From Glossina fuscipes (taxonomy: Eukaryota; Arthropoda; Insecta; Diptera; Glossinidae), in contig NW_023998431.1 of assembly GCF_014805625.2 (NCBI RefSeq), positions 4,595,067-4,659,066 on the forward strand: DNA of 64,000 nt. The letters run 5' to 3'. The notes under the pieces are model-generated. The model saw only the letters and a program-made list of their open reading frames with translations. It had not been told where the DNA came from and made no database searches. Numbering within the stretch: position 1 is the stretch's first letter; the number at the start of each line of letters is the position of its first letter. Shown piece after piece: positions 13,146 to 24,929 of this stretch. The position numbers and the translations under genes were made by a program.

Positions 13146-13222
13146 GTCTTGTGGTCTAGTGGTTAGGATGCCCGTTATTTTACACAGGAGACCCAGGTTC
13201 GATCGTTGTACTTTACTGGTAA
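13146..13222 (+). pseudogene. tRNA-Glu-like relic, possible SINE head
   Basis: The sequence TGGTCTAGTGGTTAGGAT at about 13152-13169 matches the D-arm (A box) of eukaryotic tRNA-Glu, and CCAGGTTCGATCG near 13192-13204 matches the T-arm (B box). Between them CCCGT and ACAGG can form an anticodon-like stem with one mismatch, but the loop is 8 bases, the T stem pairs poorly and the acceptor arm does not close. It is therefore not a functional tRNA. The spacing of A and B boxes is right for a pol III internal promoter, which is what the head of a tRNA-derived SINE would show. I could not define the body or tail of such an element. Confidence 0.45.
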
Positions 13223-14507
13223 CTGTACAACTGTACATTTTTGGGCAGCGAAGCGCGCATGTGCTTTGCTAGGTTGGTGAGGTCAACAACTCATTTGTGA
13301 TCGAAGGGAAGGTTGTAGAAATTATTTTCTGTAGAGAACACTAATATTCGACTTGAGGAAGTATGGCTAATAAGGATACGTTCGCATACAAAATAATAAT
13401 TTATTTTTGGTGCAAGTTTGCATCCAGAAGAAATTTCTGGGAAATATCTTAATTTTTTTGCTGCATCTATTCAAAGCGAATTTCCACCTTTTAAACTATA
13501 CGTGTCACGAAATGACAAAGAGTAAAGTAAGAAAATTATAACTAAGATGAAAAACTCCTTCCAAACTTTTTATTTTTTTGACAAGAAACCCGAGTCTTTT
13601 CAAACCGATCTCACCTTCCATATCCATTTAAAGGTCATCTCGTCGAAGTTTCACTAATGTATTTTTGTGTAAAAATCTCCTTAAATGAACAGGAACGTTT
13701 TCTAAAGAGTCCTCTTGCCGGCTGAAAGAAATTAGGAAATAAGAAACAGAACGTTAGCTCGTAGTTTCCAGCAAAGATTGACCTTACGCGGAGACTTTGT
13801 TCGCTTGGGGAACAGACCGAAATTTCAAAGTAAAGTTTCTTGCAGCTTGAATGAGTTGTTTTTTGCCTCTTTATCGGAACTTTCAAAAGCAGCTATTAGG
13901 CGAACGAAATTTATTGTCTGATAAATTTTATAGTGAGGCCTCTACTTAAAGTCATTTTGATATTTGCGGCAAATTCTTGTGAAAGAGATTTTATAAAATT
14001 TTAAACTGAAAACACTGTTTTCCTCGGAACTTCGACATTAGGGTCAACATTCAATATTATTAAAAATGCAAAATTAAAAACAAATATCACTTAAGTTTTA
14101 TTTGTTTGTTCATTTACATAGTTTTACACAACGTTGCCAACATATTAAAAACGGATAAAAAAAAAAAATCACACTTCAATTAAACATCAAAATATTCAAA
14201 TTTTCTTTAATAAATTTAAACACTTATCCTGCTTTCAATTCTCCTTTTTTTAATCGCAGAAAATAAACTGTGTTGTTGTAAATGAGCTTTTTTACAAAAC
14301 AAACAAAAAAAAAAAAAAATTTGCTTTCCTTCTGCATCAAAGAGTTTAAGAGCATGTTTGATTTTATTTTTCTCAACTTTTATTTACAAAAAAAAAAATA
14401 ATAAAATAATAGTTATAAATATATATTAAAGAAATAAATAAATGAAAATTAAACACAATTTTAATATGCGCAAATAAAATTAATTGCATTCCGAATATTT
14501 GTTGCAG

Positions 14508-14605
14508 ACAGCAAAACAGCGCAAACGGACGAAGAGAAACAGCGCGATCGTCAGCGTAGCGAACGCGAGGCTAAAAAGGAAGAACAAGACGCTTTAAATT
14601 ATAAA
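14508..14605 (+). CDS. Exon 2 of the polyQ protein gene (charged helix)
   Basis: It encodes the AC that completes the Tyr codon from exon 1, then 32 residues starting SKTAQTDEEKQRDRQRSERE and ending DALNYK. More than half the residues are Glu, Asp, Lys, Arg or Gln, as in a single alpha-helix or coiled-coil segment. The acceptor is TATTTGTTGCAG and the donor at 14606 reads GTAAAT. The exon ends in phase 0, matching the next exon after an 80-base intron. Only this frame is open across the exon with both neighbours. No enzyme or binding domain is visible. The match of splice phases on both sides makes it a solid exon. Confidence 0.75.
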
Positions 14606-14685
14606 GTAAATAAAAAAAGAACTTGAAACTTGTTTTGACTTTTATTAAGCATTTCTAAATATTTATATCGTTTCCAAAAACATAG
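14606..14685 (+). other. Intron 2 (80 bases)
   Basis: A short AT-rich intron of a size typical for flies, GTAAAT to ACATAG, phase 0 on both sides. It has in-frame stops, so retention would truncate the protein. Confidence 0.7.
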
Positions 14686-14999
14686 AGAGAGAAAGAAGCA
14701 CGTGAAGCACGTTTATTAGATTTAGAAATACGTCGACAACAGGAGCGTGAAAAGAAAAAGGAAGAGCAAAAAATATTGCATCAACAACATCAACAGCATC
14801 ATCATCAACAACAACAACAACAGCAACAGCAACAGCNNNNNNNNNNNNNNNNNNNNNNNNNNNNNNNNNNNNNNNNNNNNNNNNNNNNNNNNNNNNNNNN
14901 NNNNNNNNNNNNNNNNNNNNNNNNNNNNNNNNNNNNAACAGCAGCAGCAGCAGCAACAGCAAAGCGAAAAAAGTCCACCAACTACATCGGGTCAAGCTC

Positions 15000-15030
<31 letters not shown>

Positions 15031-15292
15031 GCAACAGCAGCAGCAGCAACTAGACCAACAACAGTATCAGCAGCAACAGCAACAGCAACAACACGAACAA
15101 CAACAACAACAAATTAGCCAACAAGCCCCACAAATCCAACAATCGATTTGTGGCAGCATTAGTGCTCCCACGCCCATTATACCGACACCACCTGAACGCG
15201 GTTTACCGCCAGCTTTCCGCAGCCGTTCTATAGAGCGTGAAATACTATACGAACGCAAACGGTATTCGGCCCCGGAGACAGCCGAATCTAAG
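14686..15292 (+). CDS. Exon 3 of the polyQ protein gene (charged helix, polyglutamine, Pro/Ser-rich tail)
   Basis: It begins REKEAREARLLDLEIRRQQE and continues the charged helix of exon 2 for about 35 residues. A His/Gln stretch and a long polyglutamine region follow, built from mixed CAG and CAA codons and broken by short inserts such as SEKSPPTTSGQA, LD, Y and HE. After the glutamines comes a Pro/Ser part with SAPTPIIPTPPERGLPP and then SRSIEREILYERKRYSAPE, where KRYS fits a basophilic (PKA-type) kinase site. An assembly gap of 100 N cuts the glutamine region. The frame used before the gap is not the one used after it if 100 is taken literally, so the true missing length should be a multiple of 3. 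The donor at 15293 reads GTAACT, phase 0; an unspliced reading would add VTPCQKL and stop at 15316. The family is not recognised. Charged helix plus polyQ suggests a scaffold or regulatory protein, but that is only a guess. Confidence 0.8.
14783..15116 (+). repeat. (CAA/CAG)n trinucleotide tract
   Basis: Imperfect CAA/CAG repeats extend on both sides of the gap and encode glutamine in exon 3. Mixed codons and short interruptions show that the tract is not a pure expanded microsatellite. The pattern also yields long Leu/Ser/Cys or Ala/Thr frames on either strand, which are shadows. Confidence 0.9.
14837..14936. other. Assembly gap of exactly 100 N
   Basis: One hundred consecutive N inside the polyglutamine tract. 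A round 100 is the usual placeholder for a gap of unknown size, and the frame change across it (see exon 3) shows that 100 is not the real length. Confidence 0.97.
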
Positions 15293-16746
15293 GTAACTCC
15301 CTGCCAGAAACTCTAAATATAATCGTGCGCTTTTCCTTTGCCAGTAAAAGCTCAAGCAAAATAAACTAATCAACGCTTGAACTGACTTTGCAAAGCAAGT
15401 TAAAGTCTCTAGTTAATCTGATTTCTTGCTTCCACAATTAAAGTCCGAATAAAATGACAGCTCGTTTTATTTTTTAGGTCAACCTTTGATTACTCTCTGC
15501 AAGATTGATTTGCATTATTTACGTACAATTCTGTGAAAAGCAATTTAAAGGCCAGCGTCATGCTTCTATTTCAGCACTAAAGTGTAAATAATCTATAAAT
15601 GTCTACCATAATTAGGGTAAAATTTCTAGTTTTAATGCAAACTGGATTTGCTTTACATTTCAAGTTCCTTTAATGTTTTGGCGAGAGAACGCTCGTTCGG
15701 TTTACGTAATGAGTGTGGCAAACGCAATGAATCGGATGCAAATTTTCAGATGCATACATTTGGTGTTAAGAGAGAGTAAAGATGCAAACCAAATTAACTG
15801 GAAATGTTGCCGACAGTCAAGGGCGACTCCATGATGTCCTACACCATTACTTTTCTTATAAGTTATCAGAAATTGGATTTCCTTCTTCTATAACGATTCA
15901 CTTTTCATGGGATCCACTTAATTGAAAAGGAGTCCAAAGTAGATCCGTATGTTGCAAAATTTACTTTAGTAAATTATATATCAAATTACTATGATAGATC
16001 AAAGCTTTTTTCAATATGCAGATCCACTTTTTGCAAGAAAGTTTGGACGAGAGGATGTACAGCAAATGGTTGTCTTCCGTTAAAATATTTTGTATGTAGA
16101 TATACGGTTTTTCGAATAACACTGACTTTTGAAAAATATTTTTTTTAAAAATACATTGATATGTGGCGAGTAATTCACTCGCCTTTCACTAACATCCATC
16201 CAATCCTTGTACCAGCACCTATTAAAATACCGATCTTTACCAAAATTTCATGAAAAATTCGATTTGTAAATTGCAAGCTGAATACATACAGCACATGGAT
16301 AGGCGGGTAGACAAGAAGACGACGCTGAAAACGATATTGAACAATAAATTCCTCGTCCCACCTTTAGAACAATATGGATGTGTGTAAAAGTCTTACCTAT
16401 CGCTCTTGGCGGTGCTACCTTTCAGGCGAATGTGCACAAACATTACGCCTTTTTGTTCTTTTGCTTGCAACTCTTCCTGAGCATTAGCACGCTTAATGGT
16501 GGATAGGAGACGTACACTGGTTAGTTGGTTATTTGAAAAAAAGAAAAAAAAAATCGTTTTTCACACAATAGATGCAACGACCGATCCATAAACCGAATAG
16601 AGGCAGGTTATTATTAGCAAACCAACATCTGACACTAGCTAATGGCATAAGGATGATATTGAGTAAAATTGTCTTTCGGTTTTTTTTATTTTTTTTTTTA
16701 CATGGTTTTGCACTTTATTTTGATAGGCGTTTACATACTTTTTCAG
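15293..16746 (+). other. Intron 3 (about 1.45 kb)
   Basis: Bounded by GTAACT and by a pyrimidine-containing acceptor TACTTTTTCAG. A second acceptor-like site with a good pyrimidine run, TTTTATTTTTTAG, ends at 15478, but the sequence after it meets a stop within a few codons in the phase 0 frame, so it is not used for coding as far as I can see. The part 16190-16390 has GGATAGGCGGGTAGACAAGAAG and a CAAAATTTCATGAAAA word that weakly resemble family A in minus orientation. Nothing else is seen. Confidence 0.55.
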
Positions 16747-16964
16747 AAAGCGCTAAGCACGACACCATCACCGCAGGCTATAGCTGGACCGCCGCCTCCT
16801 ACACCTTCGGTGGTGGCGGGCCCGCCGGCAACAGCAGCAGCTGCTACAGCTGCTATAATACCAATTTTACCACTGGGAGTTGCCACGCTACGTGATGACT
16901 CCACAGAATCCGACCAATCCGTGACCTGTTCACAGGCCCAGCCAGATGCCTATCATCGCATTAT
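16747..16964 (+). CDS. Exon 4 of the polyQ protein gene (Pro/Ala-rich low complexity)
   Basis: It encodes 72 residues plus two bases, beginning KALSTTPSPQAIAGPPPPTP, passing through an Ala/Thr run, and ending in a polar stretch that includes RDDSTESDQSVTCSQAQPD and YHRI. The GC content is clearly higher than in the flanks, as expected of coding sequence. The acceptor TTTTTCAG is in phase 0 with the end of exon 3, and the donor at 16965 is GTAAGT in phase 2 (codon AT+N). If the intron were retained, the protein would end ATG-TAA immediately. The gene therefore needs at least one more exon starting in phase 2. Proline/alanine low complexity gives no function. The acidic Ser/Thr cluster could be a casein-kinase-type phosphorylation patch (inference). 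Confidence 0.72.
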
Positions 16965-19059
16965 GTAAGTAAAACATATCTTTCTTTACCCTTTAATTTA
17001 AAAACAAACTCTAAAAGTCTTCTGCTTAAAATCAACTCTTTTTTTTTTTTGGAAAATTTAAGGTGAAAAGTAAAAAATGAAACAAAAACGAAAAGGAGCA
17101 AATTGCAGCATTCTAATAAAATATGCTCTTTCCAAATTGAATTTAAATTAAACAAAAAAAAAAACCCGACCTGAATTGCAATCAAGTTTCCTTAGGTAAA
17201 ACTTGATCCTTTCATATCTGAATTCAATGCCTACCGTTTGTAGGCGAAGCCAACCAACTAAATACATGCATTTTCACTCTTGAATAGCACGCTCTTCGTA
17301 TTATTTATGTATATGTGTATAGTTTTTATTGCTTCTATTTGATACATTGCGGTGTATTTACATATTTTCAACTTGAAATATGATAAAAAGCATTACTGTC
17401 ACAGCCTCTCTAACTTTAGGTATATATTAATAAAATTTTTTAGAATAATACAAAAAACATGTGAGAAGAGAATGAAGCAAAATATAATAAATATGCCACT
17501 CAGTACTTATTATATTATATACTACGACGATTGCACCAGCATAATGTTTATCATCATTACTGTCGTCCATCGTCATCAACGTACGAATTGCAATCATTTA
17601 ACAAATTATATACGTCATCAAATATGCTCTACTTTTTACTGAGGTCACCCCCTTTTATTTTTTCAACTTATATACGCATGCATGTACATACACATCCAAG
17701 TTTAGATAATATATATAATTTTGTTCTCGCATTCGGATTCTCAAAGGAATGTGTGTATGCGTCTGTGTATGTGTGTGTGTGGGTGTGTGAAAAATTAAAA
17801 TTTATTTTGAGGTCCTTCTTCCTTTTCCTGTTTTTTTTTTTTAATTCGATTTCAGAATTTCATTTTATTGTCGGTTTTCTGACTGACTTGGCTAAGAATC
17901 TCTTAATAAAATGGGATCCGTACAAAAATAAACAAACCGTAGCATTTTGAGGAATCCAAAACGTAAACCTATTCGGCTAAAGAGAATGTGGAGCATAGAT
18001 ACTACGAGAGCGGCCATTAGAAGAGAAAGATGAGAAAGCTTAACCATTTAAATTGTGATTTCTGCACATATGTGTTTTATTAAAGCTTTAAATAAAGAAG
18101 AAATTAAGCTTTTATTCGAAACTTCTGCAAAAAATTCAGTTACGATTTAAACTTAAACAAACACGAAAGTAATACGCTATCCATAAAAGGAATTTGGAAC
18201 TTCCTTCTACTAATGATGGTCGTATCAGTTCACTAATTATACATGAAATTAATATATATTTTTTTACTCCTTTCGCCGGAAAGCTCACCGCAAGGACTTA
18301 AAACGAATATATAAAATTTCATACTTGATCTCATTATTATGATTGTCGATAGGAAAGTAACGAAATCGTATTACGATATAATGCATTAGCGGTTTTTAAA
18401 CTTTAGAAAGTTAGTTATGCTTAGCTAAAAAAGCTAAATAGGACTTAATTTTTAATAAAAAAAAAAAAAAAAATCACTTTAACTTAGATAGCTATGACAA
18501 AAATAATAAAAAAGTCTCCGAATGCCGGTTTTTACTTGTATTAAAAAAAATCTGAAGCCAAAATCGCTTACTACTACTATTATAAACTGAGAGCAGCAAG
18601 CCTCAGAAGCAGTAAGCCTCAGCTCTATTGCTTAGCAGATCATGTAAACAAAATATGTGAACATTGAAAAGAATATATGTTAAGGCAAACATTTTTCTGA
18701 AATTCATTAGAAATTTTCCTCTCAGAGATTACCGTTAAATAGCTAAAAAACAATTACAGAAAAATACTACGTAAGTCAACAGTTAGGTAGGAATCGTAAG
18801 CGATGATTTTATAGAATTAGCAAAATCACGGATGTGTTTCTATAATCGTCAATATTCACATACAGAAGTCATTCCATTTCCTATGCTTACTTTGATTTGA
18901 TAGGCTGATCTAAAAAAATTTGTAACCACCAGACATCTCTTACTTAGATAAACAAAGTAAACAAGCTGAAAGTACTTCCATGACATGGCTGTAGAAACAT
19001 GACAAATAAAATAAAAAAATCGTTGGAAGATGTATGATATAGAATATAGGATGTACGTT

Positions 19060-19390
19060 TGTACGGATGTATATGACACCCAGAGGATGTTAAGATAGAC
19101 CTATTTTGCATTGCAACAATCGAGTCAATGTCACTTTGTCTGTCTGTCCATCATGTTTATGTAGAAATTTTGAAGATATTTTAATGAAATAGGATACGCT
19201 GACATGTTTTGGGACGAGTACTACTAAAAATAGATTGAGCCGAGCCGATTTTTTCGGACGTTTCCCAAATGTTTCCGATATTATGAAAATCCCGTTATAT
19301 GAAAAGATATTGCAATTTCCTAAACCTTACCACACAAATGGTTAAATATAACTAAGTTCTCCATATTGAATTGATGCCAAAAATTCCTAT
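19060..19390 (+). repeat. Dispersed repeat, family A, plus-strand copy
   Basis: It has the family A order: ATGTATATGACACCCAGAGG, a TGTCTGTCTGTCC word, GATATTTTAATGAAAT, GACATGTTTTGGG, and an ending with ATATTATGAAAATCCCGTTATATG. The same order appears at 23940-24240 and 47860-48180. Confidence 0.55.
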
Positions 19391-21325
19391 TGGATAGGTC
19401 CATTTTTGGAACCTTTGCTAATCTAATCGTTCCCACAAAAAGGCAAGCTTTCACGTGTCAAAACGATCTAATACTTCACATTTCGTATAATAGTAATTTG
19501 GCCTACAAATTAATTGTGTCAAATTTGGATTACTTAGGCCAATGGTTTGGCTCCACCCCACCCCAAATAAAAAATATCAATTAAAAGTAAGTCTTTATAT
19601 GGCACAAAGTTATAGTGTTTGGTTTCTTATGGCAAAAGGAAATGACAAAGTGTATTAGGCAAAATGGTGATGACAATGTGATGGTGATGTGTACCGACAG
19701 TTTGAAAATGGCGCGCAATTTAAATTGACATATTTGTCTGAAAGCTCGTTTATATGAATGTACATGAATATGTATTGTAAATCAACATGAGTAGCGAAGT
19801 TCATTTAAAGCTATCGATCTCGCTGTTTTTTTTTTTTTTTTTTGAAATGAAGAAAAATCTGAAGCTAATAGTTGTAGGGACTCGTTTACTTGCTATAGCT
19901 TACTCGCGAATCTACTACGCCTTATCATTTAAGCATTTTCTGAAAATGTGGTAAAAGTTCAACAAGATAAGATAATTCATTCTATTTGTGGTTTACGTCT
20001 TTAGTAAAAACGCACCTTTACATTCTCGCCTTAATATAGCACATTTTACCATGAAGTAAAGAAAAATCCACAAAATAATTGAAAAAATTAAAAAACACAA
20101 TATTTGCAAATACGCATAAATATATGAAGCAAACTACAGCTACAGCTGTAGCGCACAAAATGGAGAGAACTAAGAACACTCACGAGACGCGGAAAGCTTG
20201 ATTATGCTTTGCTGAAAGCTAACTAAAGCCCTTTAAATTATATCAAGGAAAGTTTTTTTTTGTACTATACTCTGTACACTGAAAATTTTCCTCAACTATA
20301 TAATGCTAAACAGATCTATATTTATGTTATTATAAGCGTATGATCCTTGATGATTAATGTTTATGTCTATTAATTTTTTCAATTTCTCTAATCGTTTTGT
20401 TTACCTCTCTGTACCGCACAATTGTAACATAAATCTTAGCAGAGACATCAATCGGCCTGAAAATGATTTTTCAGTTAGCAAAGACAAAAATTCGGTATAC
20501 ACGCGATGGGCGATGGGATGCAAGGTGGGCTAATTTTATGCCGGTCACGCTGCTAATATTTTCTATATACTACGCTACTTTACGACTACGTGCATTCCAT
20601 TACATTGTCTTAAGAATCAGTTTAACCTCTAAATATGTTTTGTTAAATTCGCAAATTCGCATTTTGTTTGCTCTTTAAGTATGTTTTGTTATGGCAATGG
20701 CTTCCCACGCGTTGCATATTTGTGTGTAAACTATATACGTGAAGCAACAGTCATGCAACAGTATGTTTACAGCTACTAAATATGTTAAGTTTACATTTAT
20801 AATTGTTTTCGTGTGTTTTCAAAGAGTATCACACGGTTCGTATACATCGTTGAAAGTATTGGTGTTTCTTTTTCAATTTACAATTTCATCACAATTCTCG
20901 AGACGAATAAAAAAAGTATTTCTGGGTGTATAGTCAGATATTTTTTTTGATCCATCTACGAATTAAAGCGTTGATTAGGCAGATCGTTCTGCTTTCATCA
21001 AAATGAACGGTCCAATCATCATGTCCGGTCATCAGGTCATGTGATGAAAGGGGTGTATACATTATCTAAATTTCCAAACATTTCGTTCATTCGTCGAGTG
21101 AAACCTTCTTTGTGAAAAATCAAACGAATAATGGACAAACGCTCAAAGTTTATTATACATATGCCCCCCTTCTACTCACTGAATATATCCCGGCTAATCT
21201 GTCCGCTTTAAGTTAAGTTTTTTTAGGTAACATTTTACGGTCGTTGTAGAAATTTTCTCTTTTTTCTCATCTTAGCTATCGTTAAGAAAAACATTGTCTT
21301 CTTTTAGCTGATTGAAATATTGATA

Positions 21326-21352
21326 GCAAAGGGAGCAAAGGGAGCAAAGGGA
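21326..21352 (+). repeat. Three tandem copies of a 9-mer
   Basis: GCAAAGGGA occurs three times in a row without mismatch. It is non-coding and probably reflects a slippage event. Confidence 0.85.
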
Positions 21353-22207
21353 ACGCCGCATATCACGATCGTTTTATATTTTGTTAATATGTTTTAGGAA
21401 AGCTCGACATTAATTCGAGAGAAATTTTATTATCGAGGTCTAAAAGTGAAGACAAACGCAATCTAAGTTACCAAATGGGGGATATTTGTTTATCTTATGT
21501 GCTTATTATACATAATTATATACAATGGATACTCTACTCTATGGAACCATGCCGGCGTATATGTGGTTTATCATTAAGTTAATGCTCTTCATTTGTTGTT
21601 CTTTTGAAAACGCGGGAGAAACCGTGTCCGTTGCCTTTCTTAAGCAGATGGTCGGCGTAGATCAAATTATTAAAGTAAAAGGAACAAATTTTTATTTTCT
21701 ATAAAACACATAACAACGTTTAGAGCTTAAATGTTAAGGCGATGATTATTGCTCTTTGCTTTGGAAGTTGTGTCTCAAAAATGATAGCATAAGCATGTGT
21801 TCAAAGTGATTGTAAATGATGACACAGATGAAATGAATCTACTCTTCTCTGTAAACATTTAGAAAGCTTTTCGAAAGCTTCCTGGCTTTAATATATTTTG
21901 CTGTAATATAACATAAAGTGTTAAATTATCTTGTAATGTGTTTAAGAAAGCAAGCATATGACCGTTGAAACATTCAATACCGAACTTTTCACTTAACTAC
22001 GACTATAATTGAGGAAGATTGTGCCTTTTCCACTATAAATGCTGAGAAACGGAAAAAACCGCGCTCAGCAAAGAACAACAAGCAACATTCGTAAATGAAA
22101 GTAAAACGTGCTTAACAAATACGTCTGGACCGCGTGTGTCGCCTCAAAACAAGACCGAAAAAAAACCATTTGTTATAAGCAAATAATTGCTTTTCTACCT
22201 CAAATTT

Positions 22208-22390
22208 ATGAAATTTTCATGTACGGTTGAAGTGATAACGACAACAGCAACAACAACAGCCGCAACAGCTACAGCAACGGCAACGGCAACGGCAACATCA
22301 GGACAAGAAATATGTGTGGCAAGTGCAGGTAACAAATACTCGATTAAATTGAAAACGAAAAAAAGGGAAGACCAGCCTCTGCCAATATAA
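22208..22390 (+). other. Ala/Thr-repeat open frame with a donor-like end, doubtful
   Basis: From the ATG at 22208 a frame of 60 codons begins MKFSCTVEV, runs through an (ACA/GCA)-type Thr/Ala stretch, and continues SGQEICVASAGNKYS before stopping at 22388. GTAACA at 22330 would be a donor after GTGCAG. The Thr/Ala part is a simple repeat of ACGGCA units and may be the only reason the frame is open. It could be an alternative exon, but no partner exon is identified, so it is recorded as an open frame only. Confidence 0.2.
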
Positions 22391-23929
22391 CTAAACCAAG
22401 GTTTTGTGTGCGGTTGCCAAACTAAGAGTAGAGCAGCAACGCGTGTGTTATGCTCTGCACTTCTTTTTTATTTTTTGCTAATTTTATCAACATCGGGCGC
22501 TACCAACATTGTCATCAACATCAGCTTTACTTCTAGCGTTGCTGCCGTGTAACACACATTTCACCATAAACCTAAAGGTTTGCTGTTCGTTGCAATACGT
22601 TGTTTGGACGAGTTAAATAGCCAAAGGCTTAATACAAATAAAATTCTATGTGCCTTTTGGTTGAAAATTCGAAAGTGACAGTGCAAAAAAAAAGTATTTT
22701 AATTGAAAACTTCAAAATCGGTTTTACTTCACTTGCATACAAATGTGCTTTTTTTATTTTTTTTATTTATTTATTTATTTTTTTGAATAACTAATTCAAA
22801 CTATTCTCTAACGCTTGATTGCGGAAACTGTGATAGAACTAAAAATTGATAAAGTGTTCGATACGAGTTAATCGTCTTATATAGAAGCCGCAATTCTACC
22901 AATTACAGGTAATTGAAATATCGCATAAGCTACTTACTGTTTTTTCTCACAGCATATAAATAAAGGGCATAATAGGATAATTAACGAAACTACGTTTTGA
23001 GATCTCTATATGTTTCGCGCCCACATATTTGATAAGTAGGTGTAGTTTTTAACAAAAACCACAACAAGATTTATTTCAATTTGAATAGAGCGATAATTCC
23101 GTAATCCAACGGCGTGCAATGGTCATTGATTTGCGGCGAATATGGGCGGAATGATTGTATGAATACTGTAATAAGGTTTAAGGCTGTTTAATGGTGAAGC
23201 GTTCAAATAATTGTTTACGGGAAGATTCTCTATGAATCCTTCCCAAAGTGTTAGTGAATGTGCTTTAGTAGTTTAGCCCGAAGCTGCTCGGCTGCTGTAC
23301 GCCAAGTCTCTCCGTCTTTTACGATGCCAAAGTGTCTCGGCATAAGACGGTCACTAATCTTAATGGTTCAGGCAGATTGAATGCCTAGTGCTATTAGCGA
23401 GTAAAACGCTTGGTTGAGTTGCTTTATGAGAATCGATTTTCTTTATTTTCTTAGGCACTATTTATACTAAATTTTTACACTAAATTATTCTTATCTTATT
23501 CTAAACAGAATTGTAATTGCTTACTAAATTATCCTTATCACACACTAGATTATTCTTATATAAACAGAATTATCACTGTTTACATGCGAAGTGAAGTGTG
23601 AATTTTTATTTTATCAAAAGGGTTATGCTGAAGTGGCATAATTTTGTCACACTTCAAGTGGATGCATACGATAGTATGCGATCACACTACAATACATTAG
23701 CTATAAATGAAAAACGAGAGCTATCCTCTTAAGGTCAGTGATTTCTTGAATGAAAGAACTCAACTAAAATTTCGGAGTTACGGAATCCGTAATCGATTTG
23801 GATTCGTAATATTAGGTTATCCGAAAATATTGTATCTAAACTAAGCCTTTTAAAATGAGGATATAATACATAAACGAATGCTACTTATCCGTAAGCTCCA
23901 TACTCTACACGACCTACGGTACACACGTA

Positions 23930-24250
23930 TTTTAGGTTTGTGCGGATGTACACAACATCCAAAAGGAATTGAGGTGAACTCATCTTTTATTATATCGAAC
24001 GATCTAAGCCTGTCTGTTCGTCTGTGCGTTTTATAAATTCGTGTTCAACCTGTAGATCGTAATTTTTGAGATATTTTGATGAAATTTGATATACCGACAT
24101 GTTTTGGTCCAAATACGAACGCTGTTGAAATTTGTTTCGAATCGGACTAGATTTTCGACCACTTCCCCGTACAGCACTTATTTTGCAAAGGTCGTTACAT
24201 GAATAACTGCATTAAGCATAGCGGTGTAGGGTATTTAATGGTAGAGCTCG
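23930..24250 (+). repeat. Dispersed repeat, family A, plus-strand copy
   Basis: A well kept copy: TACACAACATCCAAAAGGA, TTTTATTATATCGAACGATC, TGTCTGTTCGTCTGTGCG, TTTTTGAGATATTTTGATGA, GACATGTTTTGGTCC, TTCGACCACTTCCCCGTAC, and GCGGTGTAGGGTATTTAATG near its end. It serves as the reference for recognising the other family A members here. Confidence 0.7.
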
Positions 24251-24929
24251 GTCCTCTGTAGTGTTTGTAAGCCATCTAATATAAAGTAGCGCGTTTTAAA
24301 AAAAAGTAGATAGTCTGTAATGTGGAGATTAATTGATCGATTTACGAAGATGAAAATTGCGGTAACCATCAGTGAGATTAATGCGTCCAAAGAGCGAAAG
24401 TTTCTTCTACCAGCTGTGGAAAACTATTGAAATTCTGTTTGCAAAATAACCTATATATTGGATCCTGTTGGCAAAATGCATCACGCTTTCTACGACAATT
24501 CGCTTTTTTTATACGGTACTGCATTGATCAAATGGACCCATATGTTCCAGCTTCAATTTCAAGGCGAGCATCAAAAGAATGATAAATGTTTTTTGTGCAA
24601 ATTTTGCGGGCAGCTAAACTTTGTGACGTATTAACAAGAACCTTCATTAACTCGGAAAATTGGCTTGGCTTAATCGCAGTTGATATCTAGGTGAGAACTA
24701 GCGAGGCACTGCTAAACGAACTATTCTGAAGAAGCTGTTCTACCGCATTGTTGCTTGATATGTAACTTTTGCAATAAATTTTTATATATCTCCCTACCAA
24801 CAAGCATTTCTACAGGGACGAGTAACCACAAGAAGGACTCACATGTCAGATCTTTCCCCTGTGGCTCGCTTTTTTCAGTCGTTTCAGTAAAGATTTTGAA
24901 AGAATAAATTATAGATTATTAATCTTAAT

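Larger units (their letters stand above)
1239..14507 (+). other. Intron 1 (about 13.3 kb), repeat-rich
   Basis: The intron is bounded by GTAAGT at 1239 and by TTTGTTGCAG ending at 14507. It contains repeats listed separately (2500-2780, 2955-3470, 6440-7340, 9660-9900, 9970-10915, 11250-11520, 12240-12560) and a tRNA-like relic at 13146. The stretches 3650-6440, 7350-9650 and 13230-14500 show only AT-rich sequence, homopolymer runs and isolated short open frames (for example 5071-5424 and 8523-8834, + strand) with no recognisable motif. I see no further exon that keeps phase 1 on both sides. Confidence 0.5.

Noticed and set aside
14663..15258. Long minus-strand open frames of Leu, Cys or Val across the CAG tract
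   Set aside because: They are antisense translations of the CAA/CAG repeat (and of N) and have no splice or start support.
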